Shown here in pieces: positions 1 through 7,632 of a stretch of 64,000 nucleotides of DNA. The number at the start of each line of letters is the position of its first letter. Within the stretch, counting starts at the first letter, position 1. The stretch comes from Paenibacillus montanisoli (lineage in GTDB: Bacteria; Bacillota; Bacilli; Paenibacillales; Paenibacillaceae). The notes below the pieces were generated by a model, which saw nothing but the letters and a program-made list of their open reading frames with translations, had not been told where the DNA came from and did no database searches. Made by a program: the position numbers and the translations under genes. The stretch is taken from NCBI RefSeq assembly GCF_003268025.1, contig NZ_QLUW01000003.1, positions 434,001 through 498,000 on the forward strand. The letters run 5' to 3'.

Positions 1-2
1 GA

Positions 3-266
3 GAAATGTGCGCGCATATGGGAGGAGACACCAGCGATATTTTGCAAATCGTGAAAGGCTATCACTCGATACGACCGCTTAACCGGTATGATATCGTCAC
101 CATCGAAGCATTCAAAATGCTGTTTATCTTGAGCGTTGTTGCGGAATTCATCTTACAGACGGACAATGCTTATGTTTACGATACGTTGGAAAAATTGACG
201 GGGAAAGATCTGGTTCATCTGCTAAATGGTGAGCCTGTTATTGAAGGCATTAGAAGTATTTTGTAG
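3..266 (+). CDS. C-terminal fragment of a gene entering from the left edge; possible phosphotransferase-family tail
   Basis: The reading frame is open from the first bases of the window. Neither ATG (6 or 18) has a ribosome binding site before it, so this is probably the 3' end of a longer gene. The roughly 88 visible residues are mostly helical, with a GYHSIRPLNRYD segment followed by a hydrophobic helix. That layout resembles the last helices of aminoglycoside/homoserine-kinase-type phosphotransferases, but this is a weak impression. A good intrinsic terminator follows within 10 bases, so this is the end of its transcription unit. Confidence 0.45.
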   Translation, partial: EMCAHMGGDTSDILQIVKGYHSIRPLNRYDIVTIEAFKMLFILSVVAEFILQTDNAYVYDTLEKLTGKDLVHLLNGEPVIEGIRSIL

Positions 267-271
267 CGAGG

Positions 272-308
272 AAAACGGCGGCCTTCGTCATGGCTGCCGT
301 TTTTGTTT
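272..308 (+). terminator. Intrinsic terminator after the partial gene
   Basis: Arms AACGGCGGCC and GGCTGCCGTT pair with one G-U, and a T-rich run follows. Confidence 0.85.
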
Positions 309-501
309 TGCTCCGCTTGGCATGCCAGTCCACTCACCTCCGATACGCGCTACGAAAAGTCATGCCGCTCATTCCCGAAATATCACGCATTAACAGGAAA
401 TGCCAAGCTAACATGCAACTCGATTGGTCAAAGTGGTATGATAGAAGAAGCTAAGTCCGGATGAGTTCAAACGAAACCTCATGGGGGAGGAAACTCACGA
501 C

Positions 502-1605
502 ATGCATGCTTCAGTGTGGAAACATCGCAAACCATTGATTCATTCAAGGAAGGCGTTGGCCGAAGGACAGCTGACCGTCGGTTTTATCGGCGGCTCCATT
601 ACCGACGCGCGCCCGCGCCATAATTGGCCGGAGCCTGTCACCGCTTGGCTGGTGGAGAAATTTCCGCAAGCGCGAATCATCGTCGAAAATGCCGCCATCG
701 GCGCGACAGGCAGCGAGCTTGCCGTCTTTCGGGCGAAGCGCGATTTGATCGACCGGGGCTGCCATCTTGTATTTATCGATTATGCCGTGAATGACTATGG
801 AGAACCGTCTGACAAAAGAAAACGCTCGAGAGAAGGCTTGGTCCGGAAGCTGTTGGCTGAGGACGGCCGCGATGTCGTGCTCGTACATACGTTCATGCAG
901 GACATGTTCGCCGTGATGAACGAAGGCGGCATGCCGGATTCGATTGCGGAGCTTGAGGAGCTGGCCGATCAATACGGGACAGGCTCCGTATGGATGGGGC
1001 TGTACGCCCTGGAGGAAGTACGCAAGGGCCGGATGCGCTGGGAAGAATGGCTGCCCGACGGCTTGCACCCGACACATCGGGGGAGCCTGAGCTACGGTCA
1101 GAGCGTGATCGCGTTTCTGGAAAAAGAACTGCTAGTAGAAAGTGCGGTCCCAGACACAACCATCGTTCGCGAGCATGTCCTTCCCGCGCCGCTGCACCAT
1201 CAGCATTGGGGCGAGTCGGTGCTGCTGCCGCTCGCCGAAGTGCAAACGAGCGGCCCGTGGGTCATCCGCCGCTGGCCTTACTACGAATGGATCGACCGTG
1301 TGCTCGAAACCGCGGCGATCGGAGCGAAGCTAGCGTTCACGTTCGAAGGGCGCGGGTTGTCGCTCGGCTTCGATTTCGGCAAAAAGTCCGCCGAGTTCCG
1401 TTACCGCATCGACGGCGGCGACTGGATCCGCGTTTCGCGTGACCGCCCGGATTGGTGCGGCGATGATGGCTGGTACCGGGCCTGTTATCTCGGCGAAGAG
1501 CTGCTCTCCGGCGTCCATCGCTTCGAATTGGAAGTTACTCACGGCGACCGTCCGGAATGCCGGGGCACCAACTTTAGGCTGGCGCACATCGGTATCATCC
1601 GCTGA
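502..1605 (+). CDS. SGNH/GDSL-type hydrolase with C-terminal beta domain
   Basis: About 367 residues with no signal peptide, so probably cytoplasmic. The SGNH blocks are visible in order: GGSIT near the N-terminus (catalytic Ser), NAAIGATGSE (block II Gly), AVND (block III Asn) and DGLHPTH (catalytic Asp/His). About 170 residues follow that look like a beta-sandwich accessory domain, as in carbohydrate-ester esterases. An ATG at 481 is in frame, but GGGGGAGG lies just downstream of it and 11 bases before the ATG at 502, so 502 is the likelier start. The gene stands alone ahead of modA. A carbohydrate esterase role is inferred; the substrate is unknown. Confidence 0.8.
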   Translation: MHASVWKHRKPLIHSRKALAEGQLTVGFIGGSITDARPRHNWPEPVTAWLVEKFPQARIIVENAAIGATGSELAVFRAKRDLIDRGCHLVFIDYAVNDYGEPSDKRKRSREGLVRKLLAEDGRDVVLVHTFMQDMFAVMNEGGMPDSIAELEELADQYGTGSVWMGLYALEEVRKGRMRWEEWLPDGLHPTHRGSLSYGQSVIAFLEKELLVESAVPDTTIVREHVLPAPLHHQHWGESVLLPLAEVQTSGPWVIRRWPYYEWIDRVLETAAIGAKLAFTFEGRGLSLGFDFGKKSAEFRYRIDGGDWIRVSRDRPDWCGDDGWYRACYLGEELLSGVHRFELEVTHGDRPECRGTNFRLAHIGIIR

Positions 1606-1636
1606 CAATAATCCTAGCCTTCTTTTGGAGATGAAC

Positions 1637-2419
1637 ATGAACGCTAACCGTATGATCAGTACGATTCTAATCGCTATGCTATGCTTGTCGATGACAGCAT
1701 GCCGTACCGGGCAGCCCCAAGCCGAAACACGAACCGAGTTAACCGTTTCGGCGGCGGCAAGCTTGAAGGATGCACTAACCAAGCTAAAAGCGAGCTATGA
1801 AGAGCAGCACGGGGATGTCCGAATTGCGTTTAATTTCGGATCGTCGGGCACGCTCCAGCAGCAGATCGAGCAGGGAGCGCCGGTGGATCTATACATATCC
1901 GCCGCCCAAAGGCAGATGGATGCGCTTCGCAGTAAGGGGCTTGTCAACGAAAGTCCAATCTTGCTGCGCAATGAGCTGGTTCTCATCGTGCCGAAGGCAA
2001 GCGGGAACGCCGTCCCTGCGGACCTTGCCGCGCTTTCGGACACCGCCTACAACAAAATCGCCATCGGCGAGCCGGACAGCGTCCCCGTCGGCACGTATGC
2101 CGAACAATCGCTGACGTCATTGGGATTATGGGATTCGCTTATGCCAAAGTTCGTGTACGCAAAGGACGTTCGGCAAGTGCTTTCATACGTGGAGACTGGA
2201 AACGTCGATGCCGGCATCGTCTACGCTACGGATGCGATGACATCAACTGGCGTGAATACAGCGTTCACGATCGCAAAAGAAACCCATAAGCCGATCATAT
2301 ACCCGGCAGCGGTCATTAAAGGGGCCGAGCACGAAGAGCAAGCCGAGGAGCTGCTGGCCTATCTGCAGGGCACTGAAGCGGCTTCAGTTTGGACGAACTA
2401 CGGATTCCTGCTGCCATAA
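1637..2419 (+). CDS. modA: Molybdate ABC transporter substrate-binding lipoprotein ModA
   Basis: A 260-residue lipoprotein: hydrophobic signal followed by lipobox LSMTAC. The ModA signature follows: LTVSAAASLKDAL, FNFGSSGTLQQQIEQGAPVDLYISA, then ELVLIVPK, IAIGEPDSVPVGTYAEQSL and GIVYATDA. These form the oxyanion site and the two-lobe type II binding-protein fold. TTTTGGAG abuts an ATG at 1631; the ATG at 1637 has better spacing and was chosen. The open frame extends upstream into the SGNH gene, but that part is a shadow. No modB or modC permease/ATPase lies nearby: the next gene is acpS. The transporter partners must lie elsewhere or be missing. Confidence 0.9.
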   Translation: MNANRMISTILIAMLCLSMTACRTGQPQAETRTELTVSAAASLKDALTKLKASYEEQHGDVRIAFNFGSSGTLQQQIEQGAPVDLYISAAQRQMDALRSKGLVNESPILLRNELVLIVPKASGNAVPADLAALSDTAYNKIAIGEPDSVPVGTYAEQSLTSLGLWDSLMPKFVYAKDVRQVLSYVETGNVDAGIVYATDAMTSTGVNTAFTIAKETHKPIIYPAAVIKGAEHEEQAEELLAYLQGTEAASVWTNYGFLLP

Positions 2420-2471
2420 GCGGCAGCAGCGATGCTATAGACAAGAAATCGTTAAAGAGCAGGTGAGAGCA

Positions 2472-2867
2472 GTGATTATCGGAATCGGACATGATATCGC
2501 ATCGCTGGACCGGATGGAACGTATGCTGGCGGGCGAGGCCGGCCTCAAGTTTCAACGCCGGATCTTGACCGAGCGAGAGCTGCAGTTATCCGCTGCCTCA
2601 AACGGGAAAAGGCTTGCGGAGTTTACGGCAGGCCGGTTCGCGGTGAAGGAAGCGGTGTCGAAGGCGTTCGGCTGCGGCATTGGGAGCAAGCTTTCTTTTC
2701 GCGATATTGAAGTGGACCGGCATGAAAGCGGCAAGCCCGTATGCCGTTTAACCGATGACGCTTGGGAGCGGCTCGGCTATGCTGCGGAGAAGACGGCGAT
2801 CCATATTACGATTACGCACGATCAGTCGCTTGCCTCCGCCTTTGCGGTCGTGGAGCGGCTAAGCTGA
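2472..2867 (+). CDS. acpS: Holo-[acyl-carrier-protein] synthase
   Basis: AcpS transfers 4'-phosphopantetheine from CoA to acyl carrier protein. The protein has about 131 residues, typical of the family. It begins MIIGIGHDIASLDRM, whose Asp is a Mg-binding residue, and contains FTAGRFAVKEAVSKAFG (the second Mg/CoA motif with Glu and Lys), then ITITHDQSLASAFAVVE. The GTG at 2472, five bases after AGGTGA, gives the usual N-terminus; a GTG at 2463 is too close to that site. It lies 52 bases after modA and is probably transcribed in the same direction without a functional link. Confidence 0.95.
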   Translation: MIIGIGHDIASLDRMERMLAGEAGLKFQRRILTERELQLSAASNGKRLAEFTAGRFAVKEAVSKAFGCGIGSKLSFRDIEVDRHESGKPVCRLTDDAWERLGYAAEKTAIHITITHDQSLASAFAVVERLS

Positions 2868-2954
2868 AAACGCGCGCATACCGTCGTCACCTTTTGCCCA
2901 TAATTGGAATAAACCAATAGGAAGCAAAACGGGTGGAAGGACGGTGCCGAACCC

Positions 2955-3179
2955 ATGGCAGCTAACGCTGATAGAAACGCGAAGCGGTATTATAAGAGCG
3001 GACAGTCTGTACCGCTTGACGGGATGTACGGAGATATGTGGGGCGGCTGGCTTCCGCTTATGCAGGGCGACCTGTTTCCTTCACATCCGACGATGGGCGC
3101 ATCCAAATGGTCATACGAGGGACCGCTTGCGACCGGCCTGCCCGAGCTGCGCAAGGGAAGCCAACGCCTGCGCAAATAA
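2955..3179 (+). CDS. Small YjzC-like protein
   Basis: A 74-residue protein. Its core (YYKSGQSVPLDGMYGDM, then GDLFPSHPTMGASKWSYEG) follows the pattern of the small Firmicutes YjzC-type proteins: a glycine-proline-rich PGQ...GxY segment, then GDxFP and an aromatic W-x-Y end. Function is unknown. GGTGGAAGG lies 14 bases before the ATG, somewhat distant. The gene is closed by a strong shared terminator. Confidence 0.6.
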   Translation: MAANADRNAKRYYKSGQSVPLDGMYGDMWGGWLPLMQGDLFPSHPTMGASKWSYEGPLATGLPELRKGSQRLRK

Positions 3180-3187
3180 TGAAACCT

Positions 3188-3244
3188 AAAACAGACCCCC
3201 GCGTACAGCAGATAAAGCGCTGCAGCAGCAAAGGGTCTGTTTTC
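3188..3244. terminator. Bidirectional terminator between convergent genes
   Basis: AAAACAGACCC (3188-3198) pairs with GGGTCTGTTTT (3233-3243) around a structured GC-rich loop. It can serve both the plus-strand YjzC-like gene and the minus-strand cytochrome gene. Confidence 0.8.
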
Positions 3245-3580
3245 TTATTTTTTGGAGCTGAGCCAATTCGCAAGCTCATCGACTTCATCTGCGGACAGCT
3301 TGCCGGAGAAAGCGGGCATGCCGCCGCCGCCCTTCTTAATTTGAGTGGCGATCTGTTCCTTCGACATGCGCTTGCCGACCTGCTGCAGGTTCGTGGACGG
3401 GCCCATCCGGCCTTGAAGCTCGGAACCGTGGCAAGAGATGCAGTTGGATTTGTACACTTGCGGCACATCCGCCGCGGTTGTCGTCGTTGGGGAAGAGGAG
3501 CCGCATCCGGTCAGCAGCAGACAAGCCGCCAGCATGAGAGCGATCGTCAAATAAGCTGGGCGTGCAAAGCGTTTGTTCAT
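3245..3580 (-). CDS. cccB: Membrane-anchored c-type cytochrome, c-551 type
   Basis: A 111-residue lipoprotein: N-terminal hydrophobic stretch ending in lipobox LLTGC, a Ser/Thr-rich linker, then a class I cytochrome c domain. The heme is attached at CISCH and the axial Met lies in GGGGMPAFSG. Size and layout match Bacillus CccB, a lipid-anchored electron carrier on the outer membrane face that passes electrons to a terminal oxidase. The start at 3580 (MNKRFARPAYL) lies 12 bases after GGAGG; the open frame upstream to 3622 lacks a better start. Confidence 0.88.
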   Translation of the reverse strand: MNKRFARPAYLTIALMLAACLLLTGCGSSSPTTTTAADVPQVYKSNCISCHGSELQGRMGPSTNLQQVGKRMSKEQIATQIKKGGGGMPAFSGKLSADEVDELANWLSSKK

Positions 3581-3712
3581 GAGTTGACATAACCTCCATT
3601 TACCAGACGGCAGGCGGTTCAAGCTTGCCCATGCAGGTGTTCTTTTTGGTGTAGTACGCTATAATAGAGGGAACCCTATTTGACTTGAGAAAATCTTGAT
3701 TTAGGTGAATCG

Positions 3713-4552
3713 ATGAAACATTCGTATAGAACAATCATACAAAACTATTTTCACCGCTTTCAAGCCGAGATATCCATCGCGGCGTTCTCGGCGCCCAAGC
3801 CGGGGCTGGCTATGGACCAGGAATCGGAATTTTATAGGCTATGGTACATTAAATCAGGTGAAGGCAAGCTGACGCAAAACGGCCGCGTGTATGCGACGAA
3901 GCCGGGGCAATTGCTGCTCCTTCCGCCGGGCAAGCAGACGTTTGTCGCGGGGCATGAGAAGCCGAATTCACTGTATTGGTGTAACTTTCGTGCATCCATC
4001 TGGGATATGGAAATCTTCGATTTGCTGAAGCTGCCCATCATAGTGGAGCCGAAGGAGCAGGTCTACCTGCGCACCCAATTTGAGCGTCTAATCGATGTTT
4101 ACCGCTCTTCGCAGATCACGCGCGAGCTGCGCTTGCGTTCGGCGCTTTTCGATCTTATGGCCCTCTATTTGGATTACAGCGGAATCAGCGAGGAATCGCT
4201 GAAGCAGGTAGAGCCGTTGGAGAAGATCGAACGCGTGCTGGAGTACATCGAAGAGCATTTGTCCGAACCGATTGGCGTGGACGAGCTGGCCAAGCTCGCT
4301 TATTTGCATCCGAATTATTTTATCGGGTACTTCAAAAATATCGTCGGTTTTGCGCCTACGCAATACGTCAACATCCGCCGGATCGAACGGGCCAAGCAGC
4401 TGCTGGAGAGCCCGGAGTGCAACATCTCGGAGGTGGCGGCGATGGTCGGGATGCAGAATCATTATTTATCCCGGATGTTCAAGCAGCATGCGGGCGTTAC
4501 GCCAAGCCGCTACCGGCAAATCTATATGGGCAAGAATCAAGGCAAATCGTAA
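3713..4552 (+). CDS. AraC-family transcriptional regulator
   Basis: 279 residues. The N-terminal half (about 20-110) is a cupin-like sensing domain, with RLWYIKSGEGKLTQNGR and GQLLLLPPGKQ. The C-terminal 100 residues carry two helix-turn-helix motifs: IGVDELAKLAYLHPNYFIGYFKN, then ISEVAAMVGMQNHYLSRMFKQ, with the typical GVTPSRYRQ end. A TATAAT is visible at 3660-3665. It is followed 31 bases later by mutY, so the two may be co-transcribed. The effector is unknown; a sugar is usual for this family. Confidence 0.9.
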   Translation: MKHSYRTIIQNYFHRFQAEISIAAFSAPKPGLAMDQESEFYRLWYIKSGEGKLTQNGRVYATKPGQLLLLPPGKQTFVAGHEKPNSLYWCNFRASIWDMEIFDLLKLPIIVEPKEQVYLRTQFERLIDVYRSSQITRELRLRSALFDLMALYLDYSGISEESLKQVEPLEKIERVLEYIEEHLSEPIGVDELAKLAYLHPNYFIGYFKNIVGFAPTQYVNIRRIERAKQLLESPECNISEVAAMVGMQNHYLSRMFKQHAGVTPSRYRQIYMGKNQGKS

Positions 4553-4583
4553 TGGCATGCCCGCAGGAGAGGATGAAAGAAAA

Positions 4584-5873
4584 GTGAAAACGGAAGCATC
4601 CCGTTATTTCAGCACGGAGCTGCTGAATTGGTATTTGGCGAATAAACGGGACTTGCCGTGGCGGAAAAATCGCGATCCGTATCGGGTATGGGTCTCGGAA
4701 ATCATGCTGCAGCAAACGCGGGTGGATACCGTCATTCCGTATTATGAACGGTTCATGGAGAAGTTTCCGACAGCGGCGGCGCTTGCGGAGGCGCCGGAGC
4801 CCGAGGTGCTGAAGCTGTGGGAAGGGCTCGGCTATTATTCGCGTGCCCGGAATTTACAAGCGGGCGCGCGCGAGGTGCTCGCCTTGTACGGCGGCATCGT
4901 GCCGGACGACAAGGACAAGGTCGCGGCGCTTCGCGGCGTCGGCCCGTATACGACAGGCGCGATCATGAGCATCGCGTTTAACCGGCCGGAGCCGGCCGTG
5001 GACGGCAATGTGATGCGCGTGTTGTCGCGTTATTTCTGCCTGGAAGAAGATATCGCGAAGCCTGCCACGCGGGTAGGAATCGAAAAGCTGGCCGGCTCGC
5101 TCATACCCGAGGGCTCGGCTGGCGACTTCAACCAAGGCCTTATGGAGCTTGGAGCATTGGTTTGTACGCCGAAGTCTCCGGGCTGCCTGACCTGCCCGGT
5201 AATGATGCACTGCGAAGGCAGAATGGCCGGAAAAGAGCACATTCTGCCGATCAAGAGCAAGGCGAAGCCGCCGCGTCCGGAAACGCGGCTCGCGGCCCTC
5301 ATCACGGGCAGCGGCGAGCATGAGGGCAAGCTGCTCGTACGGCAGCGGCCTGAGACAGGTTTGCTCGCGCAAATGTGGGAGCTGCCGCATGTGCTGGCGG
5401 AGTCCGGAGCCGCAGGCAGCGTGAAGCGGCGCGGCCGGGGCAAGGTTGTTTCGGCCGAGCTGGAAATCGCAGCAGCAGCAGCAGCTTCCGAGAGCATGCC
5501 GGCTGATCAAGGCGGCGCAAGCTTGATGGAGCGCCACGCGATGCAAGCCGATTATTTGACTCGCGCGTTATCATCGGACGAAGGCTTGCTCGTTCGGCCT
5601 ACCGGCTGGTGGGGCGAGACGGAGCATGTCTTCAGCCACATTGTGTGGAATGTGCAGGTGTTCCGCGCGGAGTTCGGCTTCTGGCAGCAGCTACCGGAGC
5701 TTGCGCCTGGAACGGAATCGGAGCTGCCGACGGCCGCGGAGGCTGCCGCACCGTACGGCGAGGGCGTACCGCGGGCCAATTATCGCTGGATCGGACCGGA
5801 GCAGATGAAGGAGCTTGCGTTCCCGAACGTTTTTGTGCGGATTTTACGCGATTATTGGCATGGTTTAGATTGA
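4584..5873 (+). CDS. mutY: A/G-specific adenine glycosylase MutY
   Basis: MutY removes adenine mispaired with 8-oxoguanine. The glycosylase domain shows EIMLQQTRVDTVIPYYERF (catalytic Glu), the helix-hairpin-helix LRGVGPYTTGAIMSIAF and the catalytic Asp in PAVDGNVMRV. The [4Fe-4S] loop is spaced C-x6-C-x2-C-x5-C (CTPKSPGC to MHC). A Nudix-like 8-oxoG recognition domain follows, interrupted by an Ala/Glu-rich low-complexity insert around residues 295-330. GTG at 4584 was chosen because AGGAGAGG lies 11 bases upstream; the ATG at 4557 lacks a site. About 429 residues, somewhat long because of the insert. Confidence 0.93.
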   Translation: MKTEASRYFSTELLNWYLANKRDLPWRKNRDPYRVWVSEIMLQQTRVDTVIPYYERFMEKFPTAAALAEAPEPEVLKLWEGLGYYSRARNLQAGAREVLALYGGIVPDDKDKVAALRGVGPYTTGAIMSIAFNRPEPAVDGNVMRVLSRYFCLEEDIAKPATRVGIEKLAGSLIPEGSAGDFNQGLMELGALVCTPKSPGCLTCPVMMHCEGRMAGKEHILPIKSKAKPPRPETRLAALITGSGEHEGKLLVRQRPETGLLAQMWELPHVLAESGAAGSVKRRGRGKVVSAELEIAAAAAASESMPADQGGASLMERHAMQADYLTRALSSDEGLLVRPTGWWGETEHVFSHIVWNVQVFRAEFGFWQQLPELAPGTESELPTAAEAAAPYGEGVPRANYRWIGPEQMKELAFPNVFVRILRDYWHGLD

Positions 5874-5947
5874 TTTTCAACAACGGCTCGTTCTACAATG
5901 ACTAATAGGTCGATTATCGGATTTGAGAGAATGAGGAGGCTGTTTAC

Positions 5948-6580
5948 GTGAGTCAAATGCTGGAAAGATTGCAGCGAGAGAAGATTGTAGCTATTTTTCG
6001 TTATATCGAGGATCAATATGCCGACCAGGCTGCCGAAGCGCTGTTAGCCGGGGGCATCACGTTGATGGAAATTACGATGAATACCGAAGGCGCGGCCGGC
6101 ATGATCAACCGTTGGCGCGATAAATACGGAAGCCAGGCCGGCATCGGCGCGGGCACCGTGCTCGATCTGGACATGGCCAAGGAAGCGGTCGCGGCAGGCT
6201 CTCAGTTTCTCATTTCTCCTAACCTGGATGAAGCGGTCGTTGAGTACGGGTATGCGAACGGGGTTCCGGTATGGCCGGGCGTCATGACCCCGACAGAGAT
6301 TGTCCGCGCTTGGAAAGCCGGCGCGGAAGCGGTGAAGGTGTTCCCGATGGCCACGCTCGGCTGGAAATACTTATCCGAAATCCGCGCGCCGCTGGACAAA
6401 ATTCCGATGCTGGCTACAGGCGGCGTCGATTTGGACAATATCGCGGATTACTTCAAAGCCGGCGCATGCGCGGTCGGCATGGGCAGCAAGCTTGTCAACT
6501 TGGACTGGGTGCGCAGCGGCCGGTTCGACCTGCTGACGGAGCGCGCGCGCAAGTTTGCCGATGCAGCTAAAGCGCTGTAG
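5948..6580 (+). CDS. eda: KDPG/KHG aldolase (Entner-Doudoroff type)
   Basis: 210 residues forming a class I aldolase TIM barrel that cleaves 2-keto-3-deoxy-6-phosphogluconate (and/or 4-hydroxy-2-oxoglutarate) to pyruvate plus an aldehyde. Visible signatures are MEITMN (catalytic Glu), GAGTVL, the Schiff-base Lys in AVKVFP, and the phosphate-binding LATGGVDLDN and GMGSKL. The GTG start follows GAGGAGG. The gene is monocistronic and ends at a very strong terminator. No kdgK or uronate genes are adjacent. Confidence 0.9.
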   Translation: MSQMLERLQREKIVAIFRYIEDQYADQAAEALLAGGITLMEITMNTEGAAGMINRWRDKYGSQAGIGAGTVLDLDMAKEAVAAGSQFLISPNLDEAVVEYGYANGVPVWPGVMTPTEIVRAWKAGAEAVKVFPMATLGWKYLSEIRAPLDKIPMLATGGVDLDNIADYFKAGACAVGMGSKLVNLDWVRSGRFDLLTERARKFADAAKAL

Positions 6581-6590
6581 CATTGTTATA

Positions 6591-6630
6591 AGAAACCGAA
6601 CGTCTAACAGACGTTCGGTTTCTTTTTTTT
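6591..6630 (+). terminator. Strong intrinsic terminator of the aldolase gene
   Basis: Perfect 15-bp stem (AGAAACCGAACGTCT and its complement) with loop AAC, then eight or more T. Confidence 0.95.
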
Positions 6631-6637
6631 CATAGGC

Positions 6638-6705
6638 AAAAAAAAGAGCCCGCGGCATCTCCGCAGGCACTAAAGGGATTCTATATGAAGAAAAGGGGGG
6701 TCATG
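6638..6705 (-). ncRNA. Putative Pho-controlled small RNA, copy A
   Basis: Read on the minus strand. A TATAAT (6717-6712) is followed seven bases later by ATGACCCCCCTTTT and about 30 bases of U-rich linker. A hairpin follows (GCCTGCGG, loop AGATG, CCGCGGGC) and then CTCTTTTTTTT, giving a predicted RNA of about 68 nt. A second copy with the same promoter layout, 5' end and terminator lies at 16469-16536 on the plus strand. The hairpin differs by a U-G to U-A change that keeps pairing. The unpaired C6 tract complements Shine-Dalgarno sequences, as in trans-acting Gram-positive small RNAs. Ends are predicted; function is inferred. Confidence 0.65.
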
Positions 6706-6711
6706 TCACTT

Positions 6712-6766
6712 ATTATAGAGAGCCAATGTGAAAGAAGCATGAAAGGAATATTACGATTCGATTACA
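6712..6766 (-). promoter_or_regulatory. Four-box Pho-type promoter of small RNA A
   Basis: On the minus strand TGTAAT, CGTAAT, TTTCAT and TTTCAC start at positions 6766, 6755, 6744 and 6733, an exact 11-bp period. The extended TTCATG and TTCACA match the Bacillus PhoP box TT(A/C/T)A(C/T)A. The boxes replace a -35, and the -10 TATAAT is 49 bases after the first box. The first box overlaps the stop codon of the upstream membrane-protein gene. Confidence 0.6.
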
Positions 6767-7208
6767 ACGGCTTCCTTATATACCCCAGGTGCCATCTTAA
6801 AAACACCATCCCGGCTGCATAGGCAGGTACGGAATAATACCACTTCCATCCTTTATAGATGATGTAGTGACTGATGACCGACAACCGCTCGAAGAGAAGG
6901 GAGAACAACACGACGCCAATGAGATAGTAAACAAAGCTCCTGGTCCGGCTAGGCATAAAATTGGCTATTATTACGGAGTACGCAGGAGCCAGGGTGGCCT
7001 GAAGCGGCAGGTCAACCAAATCGATCTTAGCGGTTTCGAGAAAGTCGTACAGGTCGAAAACGACTCCCAAGGTGAGATCCGCATATACGGTAGCCCCGGC
7101 AACAAACCCCCAAATCAAGTATATTTCCCGTCTTGTAAGGCGCTTCGGCATGAACCAGACTATGATTAAAGCGACTGCTAACGAACCATAAGCGAACCAG
7201 GCTCCCAT
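6762..7208 (-). CDS. CBO0543-like multi-pass membrane protein
   Basis: 148 residues with about five membrane segments. The motif MPKRLTRREIYLIWGF after the first helix is characteristic of the small CBO0543-type membrane proteins common in Bacillus, Paenibacillus and Clostridium. Function is unknown. The gene stands alone; its stop codon lies inside the first Pho-type box of the downstream small-RNA promoter. Confidence 0.7.
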   Translation of the reverse strand: MGAWFAYGSLAVALIIVWFMPKRLTRREIYLIWGFVAGATVYADLTLGVVFDLYDFLETAKIDLVDLPLQATLAPAYSVIIANFMPSRTRSFVYYLIGVVLFSLLFERLSVISHYIIYKGWKWYYSVPAYAAGMVFLRWHLGYIRKPL

Positions 7209-7332
7209 GGATTCAACCGACCTCCGGCTTTGTATTGTGAAGAAGCGTGCTTATTAGGGGATAATAGGCAGGGCCAAGCAAAAACGGCTTCGACGTACGT
7301 TCTGATATTCCAAGAAACGAAGGTGAGTTCAC

Positions 7333-7632
7333 ATGAAATATGCCAAACAGTATTGGGTATTTGCGCTGCTCCTTGCTTCCGTCATCGCTTTGAATCTAGG
7401 GATGGATGTCCTGATGCGGCTATCGGCGGAGCGAATGGCGCGAAACTTGATTTTCCCGTTCATCATGCTGGATCCGATCGAAAAAACAATTCTGCTCATC
7501 ATCATCTTCTTGGTTCTGCGGCATCCGCTCGGCGCGATGTATCGGAAGCTAATGACGCCAAGCAAGGAGCAGCAATCAGGAGGTGGAAGCGGCGGAGCTC
7601 AGCCAGCGCCGAATCAAGCCGATCAACAATAG
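7333..7632 (+). CDS. Small two-helix membrane protein of unknown function
   Basis: 99 residues: two hydrophobic segments (about 8-25 and 37-60) separated by a short charged loop, then a Gly/Ser/Gln-rich hydrophilic tail. GAAGGTGAG is well placed before the ATG. I do not recognise the family. Its 3' end overlaps the 3' end of the opposing germination gene gerB by 57 bases, so the tail is encoded antisense to the gerB C-terminus. Confidence 0.65.
   Translation: MKYAKQYWVFALLLASVIALNLGMDVLMRLSAERMARNLIFPFIMLDPIEKTILLIIIFLVLRHPLGAMYRKLMTPSKEQQSGGGSGGAQPAPNQADQQ

Noticed and set aside
1439-1636. Upstream extension of modA overlapping the SGNH gene
   Set aside because: It has no RBS and would bury the lipoprotein signal peptide; the start at 1637 gives a normal signal and lipobox.
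4272-4583. mutY starting inside the AraC gene
   Set aside because: A long out-of-frame overlap with a well-supported AraC protein; the GTG at 4584 has a Shine-Dalgarno and gives the normal MutY N-terminus.
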